Assembly (NCBI GenBank): GCA_946497585.1
Contig: CAMMLF010000016.1
Location: 1 to 17,669, forward strand
Source of the DNA: an uncultured Clostridium sp.
GTDB taxonomy: Bacteria > Bacillota > Clostridia > TANB77 > CAG-508
DNA: 17,669 nt
Direction: 5' to 3'
Position numbers and translations under genes: made by a program. This document shows positions 5,688 through 13,334 of this stretch, one piece after another (within the stretch, counting starts at the first letter, position 1; every line of letters begins with the position of its first letter). The notes under the pieces were generated by a model. The model was not told the DNA's origin, made no database searches, and saw only the letters and a list, made by a program, of their open reading frames with translations.

Positions 5688-8607
5688 AATAAAAATACAT
5701 GAATTAGCAAAAGAATTAAAAATAGGGAACAAAGAATTAATAGAAATAGCAAATAAGTTAGGACTAAAAGTTACAAGTCACTTAAATGCAATTGAAGAAA
5801 AAGATGCAAATAAAATAAGAGAAAATGTTAAAGGTGAAGACAAAAAGGCAGAAGTAAAAACTACAGGTCAAGTTATTATTAGAAGAGAAGTTATAGTTAG
5901 TGACGAAGACGCAGAAAAAGAAAAGAAAAAAATCGAAGAGGCTAAAAGAAAAACAGCAGATTTAGGTTTTACTCAAAAAAGAAACAAAGATTATAATATA
6001 GTATACAGAGAAAAGCCAACAAAACCTATGACTGTTAGTGAACTTTTTGGGATTAAACCTAAAAAGGAAGAAAAAAAGGTTGAAGTTAAAGAAAAGGGAG
6101 AAACTACAAATAAAGAAGAAGTTAAACCAAAAGAGGTTGAGGCTAAACCTATGGCAAAAACAACTGTAAAAGAAGAGCCAAAAATTGTTCAAGAAAAAAA
6201 ACAGGTATCTAAGCAAAAAGAAGAAATAATTTCTAAGCCAAACCAAGAAGCAAAAACTACTTTCAATAAAAACTTTGGCAAAAATAACTATGACAACAAA
6301 ACTCGTAATAATGATAGCAAGCAAGGCGGATATGGAGCTCATAACAATCGCGGAAATGCAGGATATAATGGCTCACACAACAATGGTTACAATAATCGTC
6401 AAAACAATAATGAGCGTGGATTTAATAGAAACAATAGAAATGGAAATAATAACTTCGGAAACAACAATTTCAGAAATAATAATAACAACTCAAGCAATAA
6501 TTTCAAAAGACCTATGAACAACAAAAACATTGACAGAAATATTAAAGATATAATGTCAAGTGAAATTGTAGAAAAGAGCAATCAAAGAGATTACAGTACA
6601 AGAATAATAGATAAACAAAAAGCCAACAGATATAATAATCAAGATGATAAAAAGAGAAAAAATAGAAGAACAGACGAAGAAGATAATTTCAATGAGGATA
6701 AGTTAAGAAACTTAAAACAAGTTGATAAATTATCTAATATGTTTGAAGACCAAGAAGGTGGAATGCTTGATTACTATGATTTATCAACAGTAAGAGGTAA
6801 AAGAAATAAAAGAAAGCCTAAAAAAGATGAAGAAAGAAATAAGCAAAAAATCTTTGACTTAAAAGAAATAACTATACCTGAAAATATTACAGTTAAAGAC
6901 TTGGCGGCAGATTTAAAGAAAACAAGCTCAGAGGTTATTAAAAAACTATTTGATTTAGGAATAATGGCAACAATAAATCAAACGCTTGACTTCGATACAG
7001 CATATTTAGTAGCAGATAGCTTTGGAGTAACAGCAAATAAAAAAGAAGAAGTTAAAGACGAAGACATTTTATTTGATGATTCTGAAGACAAAGAAGAAGA
7101 CTTAAAACCACGTCCACCAGTAGTTGTTGTTATGGGACACGTTGACCACGGAAAAACATCTTTACTAGATGCAATTAGAAAAACTCATGTAATAGAAGGT
7201 GAAGCCGGTGGAATTACACAACACATTGGTGCATACAAAGTAAATATAAATGATAGAGAAATTACATTCTTAGATACACCGGGACATGAAGCTTTTACAA
7301 GTATGCGTGCTAGAGGTGCTCAAATTACAGATATAGCAATATTAGTTGTAGCAGCAGATGATGGTGTTATGCCTCAAACAGTAGAAGCTATAAACCATGC
7401 AAAAGCAGCAAATATTCCAATAATAGTGGCTATTAACAAAATAGATTTACCAGGAGCAAACCCAGACAGAGTAAAACAAGAACTTATGAAATATGACTTA
7501 GTTCCAGAAGAATGGGGCGGAGACACAATATATGTTCCAATATCAGCTTTAAAACATATTAACATAGACAATTTACTAGAAATGGTATTGTTAGAAGCAG
7601 ATATGTTAAACTTAAGAGCAAATCCTAATAAACAAGCTAAAGGTGCAGTTATAGAAGCAAGACTAGATAAAGCTCAAGGACCAGTTGCATCAATGCTTGT
7701 ACAAAGAGGAACATTAAATGTTGGAGATAGAATAATAGTTGGAAATGCAATTGGTAGAATAAGAACAATGAAAAACGACAAAGGCAAGAAAGTAAAAGAA
7801 GCCGGCCCATCAACACCAGTTGAAGTAACAGGTCTAACAGAAGTACCAGAAGCAGGAGATATATTCTATGAAGTTAAAGATGAAAAAACAGCTAAACACT
7901 TAATAGAAAAAAGAAAACTAGCTTCAAGAGAAAAATCAATTGCAAATAATGATGTAGTAACATTAGATAACTTATTTGAAAAAATGGAAAGTGAAGATTT
8001 GAAACAGCTTAACATAATTGTAAAAACAGATGTACAAGGTACTGCAGAAGCAATGAAATCATCACTTGAAAAACTTTCAAATGATGAAGTTAAGGTCAAA
8101 GTTATTCATTCAAATGCTGGTGGTGTTACTGAATCTGATGTACAACTTGCAAAAGCTGCAAATGCAATTATTATAGCATTTAATGTAAGACCAGTAGGAG
8201 CAGCTAAACAATTGGCAGAAAAAGATGGAGTAGAAATAAAACAATATTCTGTAATTTACCAAGCAATAGAAGATGTACAAGATGCAATGAAAGGAATGCT
8301 TGCACCTGTATATGTTGAAAAGAATATTGGTAATGCAGAAGTAAGACAAACATTTAGAATTTCTAATGTAGGAACAATTGCCGGATGCTTTGTATTAGAC
8401 GGAAAACTAGAAAGAAATGCAGGAGTAAGAGTAATAAGAGAAGGCGTTGTTATACATGATGGCAAATTAGTATCTTTAAAGAGATTTAAAGATGATGCAA
8501 AAGAAGTTTCAAAAGGCTTTGAATGTGGTATTCAAATTCAAGATTACAATGATGTAAAAGAAGGAGATATCATAGAAGCTTATGTACAAGAAGAGGTAAA
8601 AAGATAA
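5680..8607 (+). CDS. infB: Translation initiation factor IF-2
   Basis: IF-2 is the GTPase that delivers initiator fMet-tRNA to the 30S subunit and promotes subunit joining. The 975-residue product starts with an IF2-N module (KIKIHELAKELKIGNKELI). A long charged linker follows, including a strongly Asn/Gly/Arg-rich stretch at about 195-285, and then a second IF2-N module near 395-450. The G domain has G1 GHVDHGKT (486-493), the switch motif GGITQHIGAY, G3 DTPGHE (532-537, with the catalytic His536) and G4 NKID (586-589), followed by domains II, III and the C-terminal fMet-tRNA-binding domain. The TTG start at 5680 is well supported: AGGGGGTG is 6 nt upstream, an in-frame TGA directly precedes it, and the protein start matches the family. 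It is unusually long for a Firmicutes IF-2 because of the linker. Confidence 0.97.
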   Translation: MGKIKIHELAKELKIGNKELIEIANKLGLKVTSHLNAIEEKDANKIRENVKGEDKKAEVKTTGQVIIRREVIVSDEDAEKEKKKIEEAKRKTADLGFTQKRNKDYNIVYREKPTKPMTVSELFGIKPKKEEKKVEVKEKGETTNKEEVKPKEVEAKPMAKTTVKEEPKIVQEKKQVSKQKEEIISKPNQEAKTTFNKNFGKNNYDNKTRNNDSKQGGYGAHNNRGNAGYNGSHNNGYNNRQNNNERGFNRNNRNGNNNFGNNNFRNNNNNSSNNFKRPMNNKNIDRNIKDIMSSEIVEKSNQRDYSTRIIDKQKANRYNNQDDKKRKNRRTDEEDNFNEDKLRNLKQVDKLSNMFEDQEGGMLDYYDLSTVRGKRNKRKPKKDEERNKQKIFDLKEITIPENITVKDLAADLKKTSSEVIKKLFDLGIMATINQTLDFDTAYLVADSFGVTANKKEEVKDEDILFDDSEDKEEDLKPRPPVVVVMGHVDHGKTSLLDAIRKTHVIEGEAGGITQHIGAYKVNINDREITFLDTPGHEAFTSMRARGAQITDIAILVVAADDGVMPQTVEAINHAKAANIPIIVAINKIDLPGANPDRVKQELMKYDLVPEEWGGDTIYVPISALKHINIDNLLEMVLLEADMLNLRANPNKQAKGAVIEARLDKAQGPVASMLVQRGTLNVGDRIIVGNAIGRIRTMKNDKGKKVKEAGPSTPVEVTGLTEVPEAGDIFYEVKDEKTAKHLIEKRKLASREKSIANNDVVTLDNLFEKMESEDLKQLNIIVKTDVQGTAEAMKSSLEKLSNDEVKVKVIHSNAGGVTESDVQLAKAANAIIIAFNVRPVGAAKQLAEKDGVEIKQYSVIYQAIEDVQDAMKGMLAPVYVEKNIGNAEVRQTFRISNVGTIAGCFVLDGKLERNAGVRVIREGVVIHDGKLVSLKRFKDDAKEVSKGFECGIQIQDYNDVKEGDIIEAYVQEEVKR

Positions 8608-8631
8608 TAATTGCCTCAAAAAAACAATAAA

Positions 8632-8665
8632 TTGTCTTTTATATAAAATTTAATATAAAAGGCAA
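8632..8665 (+). repeat. AT-rich 13-bp hairpin between infB and rbfA
   Basis: Positions 8632-8644 pair with 8653-8665 over 13 bp with one G-T pair. The 3' arm can alternatively pair with TTGCCT at 8611-8616. No T-run follows. It may be an mRNA stability or processing element within the operon. Confidence 0.45.
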
Positions 8666-8687
8666 ATAAAAAAAGAGGTTAGATACA

Positions 8688-9041
8688 ATGGCTAAAAATA
8701 CAAATAGACTTGGTAGAGTAAATGAAGAATTAAAAAAAGAAATAAGCCAAGTTATAAATTATGAATTGAAAAATCCAGATGTAACTGGTATGATTAGCGT
8801 AACTAAGGTCAAGGTAACACCTGACCTTAAATATGCTAAAGTTTATGTAAGTATTCTTAATCCTAAAAATTTAAGTAAAACTTTAAGTGGACTAAAAGAA
8901 AGTGCAGGTTTTATTAGAAGTAGAGTTGCACAAACAGTAAATTTAAGAATTACACCAGAATTAGTATTCGAATATGACGATTCAATTGAATATGGGGAAA
9001 AGATTGATGCAATTTTAAAAAAACTAAAAAGTGAAAATTAA
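8688..9041 (+). CDS. rbfA: 30S ribosome-binding factor RbfA
   Basis: RbfA is a small KH-fold protein that binds immature 30S subunits near the 5' end of 16S rRNA and is needed for late processing and growth in the cold. The 117-residue protein has the family pattern: RLGRVNEELKKEISQVINYELKNP at the N-terminus, then ISVTKVKVTPDLKYAKVYVSI, the helix with AGFIRSRVAQTVNLRITPELVFEYDDS, and a C-terminal IDAILKKL. AGAGG lies about 9 nt upstream of the ATG. It follows infB by 80 bp and precedes nrnA, the usual order. Confidence 0.95.
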   Translation: MAKNTNRLGRVNEELKKEISQVINYELKNPDVTGMISVTKVKVTPDLKYAKVYVSILNPKNLSKTLSGLKESAGFIRSRVAQTVNLRITPELVFEYDDSIEYGEKIDAILKKLKSEN

Positions 9042-9050
9042 TATTAAATA

Positions 9051-9210
9051 CTCCAATATACATTCTTCCACATTTCACTGCGCGGGTCGCTTCGGCTACT
9101 AAAGTACCTCGCTCCAGCTTGCCCGCTCCACTCTGCAGTCATACTCAGTTAGAGTCAAAAGTGCTTGCACTGCAACCGTTCGCTGAAATGTTCCAGAATG
9201 TATATTGGAG
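9051..9210. mobile_element. 160-bp MITE-like element with 27-bp inverted ends
   Basis: The first 27 bp (9051-9077, beginning CTCCAATATACATTCT) and the last 27 bp (9184-9210) are inverted copies differing at three adjacent central positions. The core (9078-9183) is about 57% G+C by hand count, far above the surrounding sequence. It contains smaller stems, for example GCGGG with CCCGC and a perfect AGTGC-TT-GCACT hairpin. The flanks share TATTAAA (9042-9048 and 9212-9218), which could be a 7-bp target duplication, although these flanks are AT-rich and also partly complementary. No coding frame of interest fits. It fills the rbfA-nrnA gap inside the operon. Confidence 0.65.
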
Positions 9211-9267
9211 CTATTAAAAATATTTGTACTAAATTTAGATTAGTTAAAAAGGAGATAATATTAAATT

Positions 9268-10221
9268 ATGTCAACTTTAGATGAAATATTAAAGGAAATA
9301 AAAAAAGCAAATGACATTGTAATATTAACACACAACAATCCTGATGGAGATGCAATAGGCTCAAGTTTAGCTGTATATATTGCATTAAAAGAGGCAGGAA
9401 AAAATGTAGAGGTAGTAATACCAAAAATGCCTAGAATTTATAATTTTTTACCATGTGCAGATGAAGTAAAAAAAGAAGCAAGTAAGCAAAGTTATGATTT
9501 AGCAATATCTTTAGACTGCGCAACAATTAAATTATTAAATGGATGGGCAAACTATTTTGAAGATGCAAAAACAAGAATTGTTATAGACCATCATAGCACA
9601 AATGATATGTATGGAGATTTAAACTATGTAGAACTAGGTTCTCCAGCATGCGCACAAGTATTATATGTTCTATTTAATTACTATAATATAGAAATAACAC
9701 CAGAAATAGGAACATGCCTAATGACAGGTATAATAACAGACACAGGTGGATTCCAATACTCAGCAGTCTCAAAAGAAACTTTTGAAATAGCAGCAGAGCT
9801 TCTAGGTTCAGGAGTAAATATTTCAAAAATTTACAAAAAAGTATTTGCAACACATACAAAAGGAAATTTCGAATTAAGAAAAATAGCACTTCAAAGAATG
9901 GAATTCTTAGAAGATGGCAAAGTTGCATTTTCATACATAACCAAAAAAGATGAAGAAAAAGTAAATGCTGAAGATGGAGATAATGAAGGCTTAGTTAATG
10001 AAGGTAGAAATATAGAAGGAGTAGAAGTATCTATATTTTTACGTGAAATAGACGAAGGAATGAGAGTTTCAGCAAGGTCTAATGACTATGTAAATGTTTC
10101 AGATGTATGCTTGATGTTTGGTGGCGGTGGTCACGTACATGCAGCAGGTGCAACTATGCAAGGAACAGTAGAACAAATAAAAGAAAAATTGCTAAAAGAA
10201 GTTAAACTTCAATTAAAATAA
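9268..10221 (+). CDS. nrnA: DHH/DHHA1 phosphoesterase, NrnA-type nanoRNase/pAp phosphatase
   Basis: NrnA-type enzymes hydrolyse short RNA oligonucleotides from RNA turnover and dephosphorylate 3'-phosphoadenosine 5'-phosphate; related DHH proteins cleave c-di-AMP or pApA. The 317 residues carry the metal-binding DHH motifs: THNNPDGDAIGSS (residues 21-33), Asp83 in SLDCA, and IDHHS (106-110). The C-terminal DHHA1 domain has GGGGHVHAAGA at 285-295. An in-frame TAA just upstream forces the ATG at 9268; the AAAGGAG ribosome site is 13 nt away, longer than usual. The place between rbfA and truB is typical for this gene in Firmicutes. Exact substrate preference cannot be read from sequence. Confidence 0.92.
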   Translation: MSTLDEILKEIKKANDIVILTHNNPDGDAIGSSLAVYIALKEAGKNVEVVIPKMPRIYNFLPCADEVKKEASKQSYDLAISLDCATIKLLNGWANYFEDAKTRIVIDHHSTNDMYGDLNYVELGSPACAQVLYVLFNYYNIEITPEIGTCLMTGIITDTGGFQYSAVSKETFEIAAELLGSGVNISKIYKKVFATHTKGNFELRKIALQRMEFLEDGKVAFSYITKKDEEKVNAEDGDNEGLVNEGRNIEGVEVSIFLREIDEGMRVSARSNDYVNVSDVCLMFGGGGHVHAAGATMQGTVEQIKEKLLKEVKLQLK

Positions 10222-10227
10222 AAAGTA

Positions 10228-10236
10228 TGATATAAT
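10228..10236 (+). promoter_or_regulatory. Extended -10 promoter for mntA-hepT
   Basis: TGATATAAT, a TGn-extended consensus -10 box, lies 7 bp after the nrnA stop. The -35 region is poor. It would give the toxin-antitoxin pair its own transcript, with a leader of about 65 nt. Confidence 0.5.
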
Positions 10237-10307
10237 ATTAATCGATAAAATTTTAAATAATAAAGATGAATTTTATAAATATTATACATGAAAGGAATAG
10301 TAGTAAA

Positions 10308-10616
10308 ATGTCTGATAAAGTATATACAATTGAAGAAATTAAGAAAAAAACTAAAAATACATTAAAAAGATATGCGGTAAAAAAAGCAATATTGTTTGGT
10401 TCTTATGCAAAAAACATTCAAACACCTAAGAGCGATATTGACATAGTGGTAGATAGTCAAGGAAAACTCATAAATATCAACTTTTATGGACTTTTAGAAG
10501 AGCTATCAGAAGATTTAGATAAAAATGTAGACCTTATAGAAATATCAGAAATAAGAGAAGATAGTCCTATATATAAAAATATAAAAGAAGAAGGAGTGGT
10601 ATTGTATGAAGAGTAA
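10308..10616 (+). CDS. mntA: MntA-type minimal nucleotidyltransferase antitoxin
   Basis: This 102-residue protein is a minimal nucleotidyltransferase. In characterised MntA-HepT systems such proteins neutralise the partner HEPN RNase by AMPylating a tyrosine next to its active site. The motif GSx10DxD is intact (Gly31, Ser32, Asp43, Asp45), and a third acidic residue, Asp75, lies in NVDLIE. The ATG at 10308 is chosen because AAAGGA is 11 nt upstream; an earlier in-frame ATG at 10266 has no ribosome site. It overlaps hepT by 11 bp. The pair sits between nrnA and truB, where no such genes are normally found. Confidence 0.88.
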   Translation: MSDKVYTIEEIKKKTKNTLKRYAVKKAILFGSYAKNIQTPKSDIDIVVDSQGKLININFYGLLEELSEDLDKNVDLIEISEIREDSPIYKNIKEEGVVLYEE

Positions 10617-10950
10617 GGATAGAATAATAATTCAAAAAATAATTGCATATATTAATGATGTTGAAACATATATTGAAGGCTTAGATGCAATGAAATTTTT
10701 AGATGATAAAAAGACTATTACTGCGTGTGCATTTACTGTATCACAAATTGGAGAACTTGCAAAAGAAATATCAGACGAAACTCAAAAGGACTATGAGAAT
10801 ATTCCTTGGAAAAGCATTAAAGGTATGAGAAATAAGATAGTACATGATTATGAAAATGTAGACTTATCTGTCTTATGGGCAACAATTAAAGAAAGTTTGC
10901 CAGAATTGAAAAATAGCTTAAAAGAAATTTTAATAAAGAATAATAAATAA
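10606..10950 (+). CDS. hepT: HepT-type HEPN ribonuclease toxin
   Basis: This 114-residue HEPN (DUF86) protein is predicted to be the toxin of a type VII MntA-HepT module, an RNase active as a dimer. The catalytic motif Rx4HxY is complete: Arg75, His80 and Tyr82 in MRNKIVHDY. Tyr82 corresponds to the residue AMPylated by MntA in studied systems. The protein is mostly helical, with the usual SQIGELAKEIS region at 46-56 and an IPWKSIKGMR helix before the active site. GGAG lies upstream of the ATG within mntA. The stop codon overlaps the 5' arm of a terminator-like hairpin. Catalytic residues are intact, so the module is probably functional. Confidence 0.9.
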   Translation: MKSKDRIIIQKIIAYINDVETYIEGLDAMKFLDDKKTITACAFTVSQIGELAKEISDETQKDYENIPWKSIKGMRNKIVHDYENVDLSVLWATIKESLPELKNSLKEILIKNNK

Positions 10951-10976
10951 GTTTTGCCTAGTTGCAAAACTTATTT
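10945..10976 (+). terminator. 13-bp hairpin at the end of hepT
   Basis: Positions 10945-10957 pair perfectly with 10964-10976 around CTAGTT; the hepT stop codon is inside the 5' arm. It is followed by only a short T-rich tract. Its last three bases are shared with the next hairpin, so the two cannot fully form together. Confidence 0.6.
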
Positions 10977-11014
10977 CTTGAATAGTAAAAATTAGATTTT
11001 TACTATTCAAGAAA
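10974..11014. repeat. Perfect 18-bp inverted repeat between hepT and truB
   Basis: Positions 10974-10991 and 10997-11014 are perfect inverted copies around the 5-nt loop TTAGA. The 3' arm is TTTTTACTATTCAAGAAA. It may be a bidirectional terminator, a recombination scar or one half of an alternative-pairing switch with the 10945-10976 hairpin. Confidence 0.7.
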
Positions 11015-11018
11015 GTAT

Positions 11019-11116
11019 TTGCACACAATTTTACATTCGTAAAATTGGCACACAAACAAAGACGCGGGCGAGGTAAATTTAAAAGTAGCACGAAGTTAAA
11101 GATGCCCGCTTTTGTT
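11019..11116. repeat. 98-bp two-hairpin repeat, copy 2
   Basis: This is the partner of 2652-2749, with about 8 substitutions and no gap. The first hairpin keeps a 9-bp stem, with the loop changed from ATTT to ATTC. The long-range GCGGGC/GCCCGC stem and the TTTTGTT end are fully kept. The element ends about 20 bp before the truB start, so it forms most of the immediate truB leader. Confidence 0.85.
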
Positions 11117-11136
11117 TTAGAACAGGAGAAAGAATA

Positions 11137-11949
11137 ATGAATGGCGTAATAGTAGTAGATAAAGCAAAAGGCAATACATCATTTGACGAAATTAGAAAAA
11201 TAAGAAAAGAATACAACATAAAAAAAGTGGGACATACAGGAACATTAGATCCAATGGCAACAGGAGTTCTTACTATACTTGTTGGAGAAGCTACCAAATT
11301 GTCAGATTATCTAATGAACCATGATAAAGAATATGTTGCAACATTGAGCTTAGGCGAAAAAAGAGATACTGGAGATAGTGAAGGAAAAATTATCGAAACT
11401 AAAAAAGTTCCTGACCTTAGTGAAAAAAATGTTAAAGAAACCTTAAAGTCATTTGAAGGAGAAATTAGTCAAATTCCACCAAAATATTCAGCAATAAAAG
11501 TTAATGGGAAAAAGCTCTATGAATATGCGAGAAGCGGAGAAGAAATCGAAATAAAGCCAAGAAAAGTTAACATTTTTGAAATCAACTTGATAGAAATAAA
11601 AGAAAACAGTATAACATTTAAAGTACACTGTTCTAAAGGCACATACATTAGAACTTTGTGCGAAGATATAGCTGAAAAATTAGGCACGGTAGGATATATG
11701 AGTAGCTTACGAAGAACTAGAGTTGGAAATTTTACATTAGATGATGTAGGAAAGATAATATCTATTGAAAAAACACTAAAAAATGAGCCAGAATATAAAT
11801 TGAAAGACAAAGAATTAAGTAAATTTATGAATGGTGTAAAAATAAGAACTAACTTAAAAGATGGACTAGTTAGAGTATATGATAAAGATAAATTTATTGG
11901 CGTAGGTGAGATAAAAAATAAAGAATTAAAAAGAAAAATTGTTATCTAA
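11137..11949 (+). CDS. truB: tRNA pseudouridine(55) synthase TruB
   Basis: TruB makes pseudouridine 55 in the T loop of nearly all elongator tRNAs. The 270-residue protein begins NGVIVVDKAKGNTSFD and has the catalytic block VGHTGTLDPMATGVL, with Asp38 as the nucleophile. The RNA-binding segments CSKGTYIRTLCEDIAEKLG and AHxx-like YMSSLRRTRVGNFTL follow, and then a shortened C-terminal domain. AGGAG is 8 nt upstream of the ATG. It is the last gene of the rimP-nusA-infB cluster, but a toxin-antitoxin pair, two hairpins and a 98-bp repeat now separate it from nrnA. Expression must come by read-through or from an unseen promoter. ribF, which usually follows truB, is absent here. Confidence 0.95.
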   Translation: MNGVIVVDKAKGNTSFDEIRKIRKEYNIKKVGHTGTLDPMATGVLTILVGEATKLSDYLMNHDKEYVATLSLGEKRDTGDSEGKIIETKKVPDLSEKNVKETLKSFEGEISQIPPKYSAIKVNGKKLYEYARSGEEIEIKPRKVNIFEINLIEIKENSITFKVHCSKGTYIRTLCEDIAEKLGTVGYMSSLRRTRVGNFTLDDVGKIISIEKTLKNEPEYKLKDKELSKFMNGVKIRTNLKDGLVRVYDKDKFIGVGEIKNKELKRKIVI

Positions 11950-11967
11950 TAGTGTTTTGAATGAAAA

Positions 11968-12199
11968 AATAATCCCCAATTAGGCAAATGTTAAAAATAA
12001 AAATGCCCCACATTAGCCGTAAGATGAGAGAAATTTTAAGAGCCTGTTTTCACAGGTGGGTGTCTTGTTGAATGCTCCTGGGTTTCTTACTTAAAATGCA
12101 AGCATACACGCCACATTCAAAGGCGGACTCCCTTTAATCTAATTTGTTGGTTCTAAAATTCCAGTCTACACGCACTACGCAGGGATTATTAACTTTTTT
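11968..12199 (+). ncRNA. Candidate structured non-coding RNA after truB
   Basis: There is no coding frame in this stretch, but it folds as a long rod. AATAATCCC (11968-11976) pairs with GGGATTATT (12182-12190), and TTTTTT follows at 12194-12199. Inside are a side hairpin (11983-11991 with 12010-12018), a long-range helix (12032-12044 with 12149-12160), an inner helix (GGG-GTC at 12058-12064 with GAC-CCC at 12126-12132) and an apical TTGAATG / CATTCAA pairing (12068-12074 with 12114-12120). It is less AT-rich than its surroundings. The rod shape, length and the apical segment resemble 6S RNA in layout, but I cannot confirm a family; a raiA-type or other motif is also possible. No promoter was found, so co-transcription with truB is possible. 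Confidence 0.55.
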
Positions 12200-12209
12200 A
12201 AATATTTGA

Positions 12210-12239
12210 TTGACATTATATATGAACCATCTATAGAAT
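12210..12239 (+). promoter_or_regulatory. Promoter upstream of the 12404 membrane protein
   Basis: TTGACA (12210-12215) is followed after 18 bp by TAGAAT (12234-12239). The leader would be about 160 nt. A second candidate, TTGAAA (12355-12360) with TATAAA (12378-12383) at 17 bp, would start transcription on top of the ribosome site and is less likely. Nothing else was found in 12240-12354. Confidence 0.5.
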
Positions 12240-12403
12240 ATCATATTTTAGTATAAAAAGCAATAGAAATTTAGTTAATATTAGAAAAACATTTAACGAA
12301 AGAATGAATATTGTCGCTTAAGCCGTAATTATTTAGCAAGTGAATGTGTAACTATTGAAAAAAATTTCCCATTATGTTATAAAATATTTGGAGGATTAAA
12401 CAT

Positions 12404-13249
12404 ATGAAGAAAAAATCTTTAATTGTAGATGAAAAAACTAGAGTTAGAAACAAATTTATAGCAAAATTAGTCATAACTATAGCGTTGCTTATTTTATGCA
12501 TTGTAACGATTGTAAATATTATAAGTATATATAAAGCAAATGAAGAATTTTCAAGCTATATAGATGGATTGACTAGACTAAATTCCAAAACAGTATTTAG
12601 CATAGATAGAATTTATTTATATAGTAGTGCTGATGCTACAAGTAATGAAACAACTAAGCCTGTGTGGGATTTGAATATTTTTCAATTTACAGATATAGCA
12701 ATATATATTAATAATAGGTCAGAAGAAGGCGTTACTTATGAGAATACAATTAAAGAATTAACCATAGATAATATTAAATTTAATAATGTAAAAAGTGGAA
12801 CTCCTAGTTTATACTATAAAAACGTAAATGACTTTGCAAAATTAACAAATACTGAAGAAAATAAAATTAATGACTCTTTAGAATTTAATATTATTAATTC
12901 AGGAGATGCGGATTATAGTACACCTGTTATTTATAGCAATTGTCAAAATCCTATAACACTAGAATATGTAAATACAAATATGGAAGAAGATACTATAATT
13001 TCGGATATTTCCACGCCATTAACATATGATGGCAGTTTGCTTAGAAAAGGCGGAATATTGCTTAGCCAAATGGAGTGTACACTTTCTTTTACCATTACAA
13101 TAATCAACAATTATAACCAAAAATATGTTGCAACAGTATATATAGATATTCCATTAGAAGATAGTATGAGTGGCGAAAGCATTTATGATGGCAAGTTAAT
13201 TAAAAATATAGAAAATACAAATTTAGTTAAATTTATTAGGGTGGAATAA
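12404..13249 (+). CDS. Unrecognised single-pass membrane protein with extracellular domain
   Basis: I do not recognise a family. The 281-residue protein has a basic N-terminus (MKKKSLIVDEKTRVRNKF), one strong membrane segment at about residues 20-42 (a run of Leu/Ile/Val), and then about 235 residues expected outside the cell. The outer part is rich in Asn, Thr, Ser and Ile with alternating hydrophobic patterns, which suggests a beta-sandwich; it has two Cys and no enzyme motif. The lack of a clear signal-peptidase site favours a signal anchor. TTTGGAGG lies about 9 nt upstream of the ATG. It stands between truB and prmC without an evident functional link to either. A role in cell-envelope assembly would be a guess. 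Confidence 0.8.
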   Translation: MKKKSLIVDEKTRVRNKFIAKLVITIALLILCIVTIVNIISIYKANEEFSSYIDGLTRLNSKTVFSIDRIYLYSSADATSNETTKPVWDLNIFQFTDIAIYINNRSEEGVTYENTIKELTIDNIKFNNVKSGTPSLYYKNVNDFAKLTNTEENKINDSLEFNIINSGDADYSTPVIYSNCQNPITLEYVNTNMEEDTIISDISTPLTYDGSLLRKGGILLSQMECTLSFTITIINNYNQKYVATVYIDIPLEDSMSGESIYDGKLIKNIENTNLVKFIRVE

Positions 13250-13334
13250 TTTTAGCTATTTTCATTACGACGGAAAAATACATTAAATCATAATTTTAAC
13301 ATAAAAAAATGTGTAATTAATGAAAGGGCGCAAG

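Noticed and set aside
6275..6517. Open frames inside infB on both strands
   Set aside because: They are by-products of the biased AT-rich and Asn-rich coding sequence and have no ribosome sites.
10266..10307. An earlier start for mntA adding 14 residues
   Set aside because: The AAAGGA ribosome site lies between this ATG and 10308, so the later start fits better.
11968..12199. A T-box or common riboswitch upstream of the 12404 gene
   Set aside because: No T-box TGGN/antiterminator signature or known riboswitch core was seen, and the T-run ends the element 200 bp before the gene.
13320..13334. An earlier start for prmC
   Set aside because: No ribosome site precedes 13320, while AAAGGG is correctly placed for the ATG at 13335.
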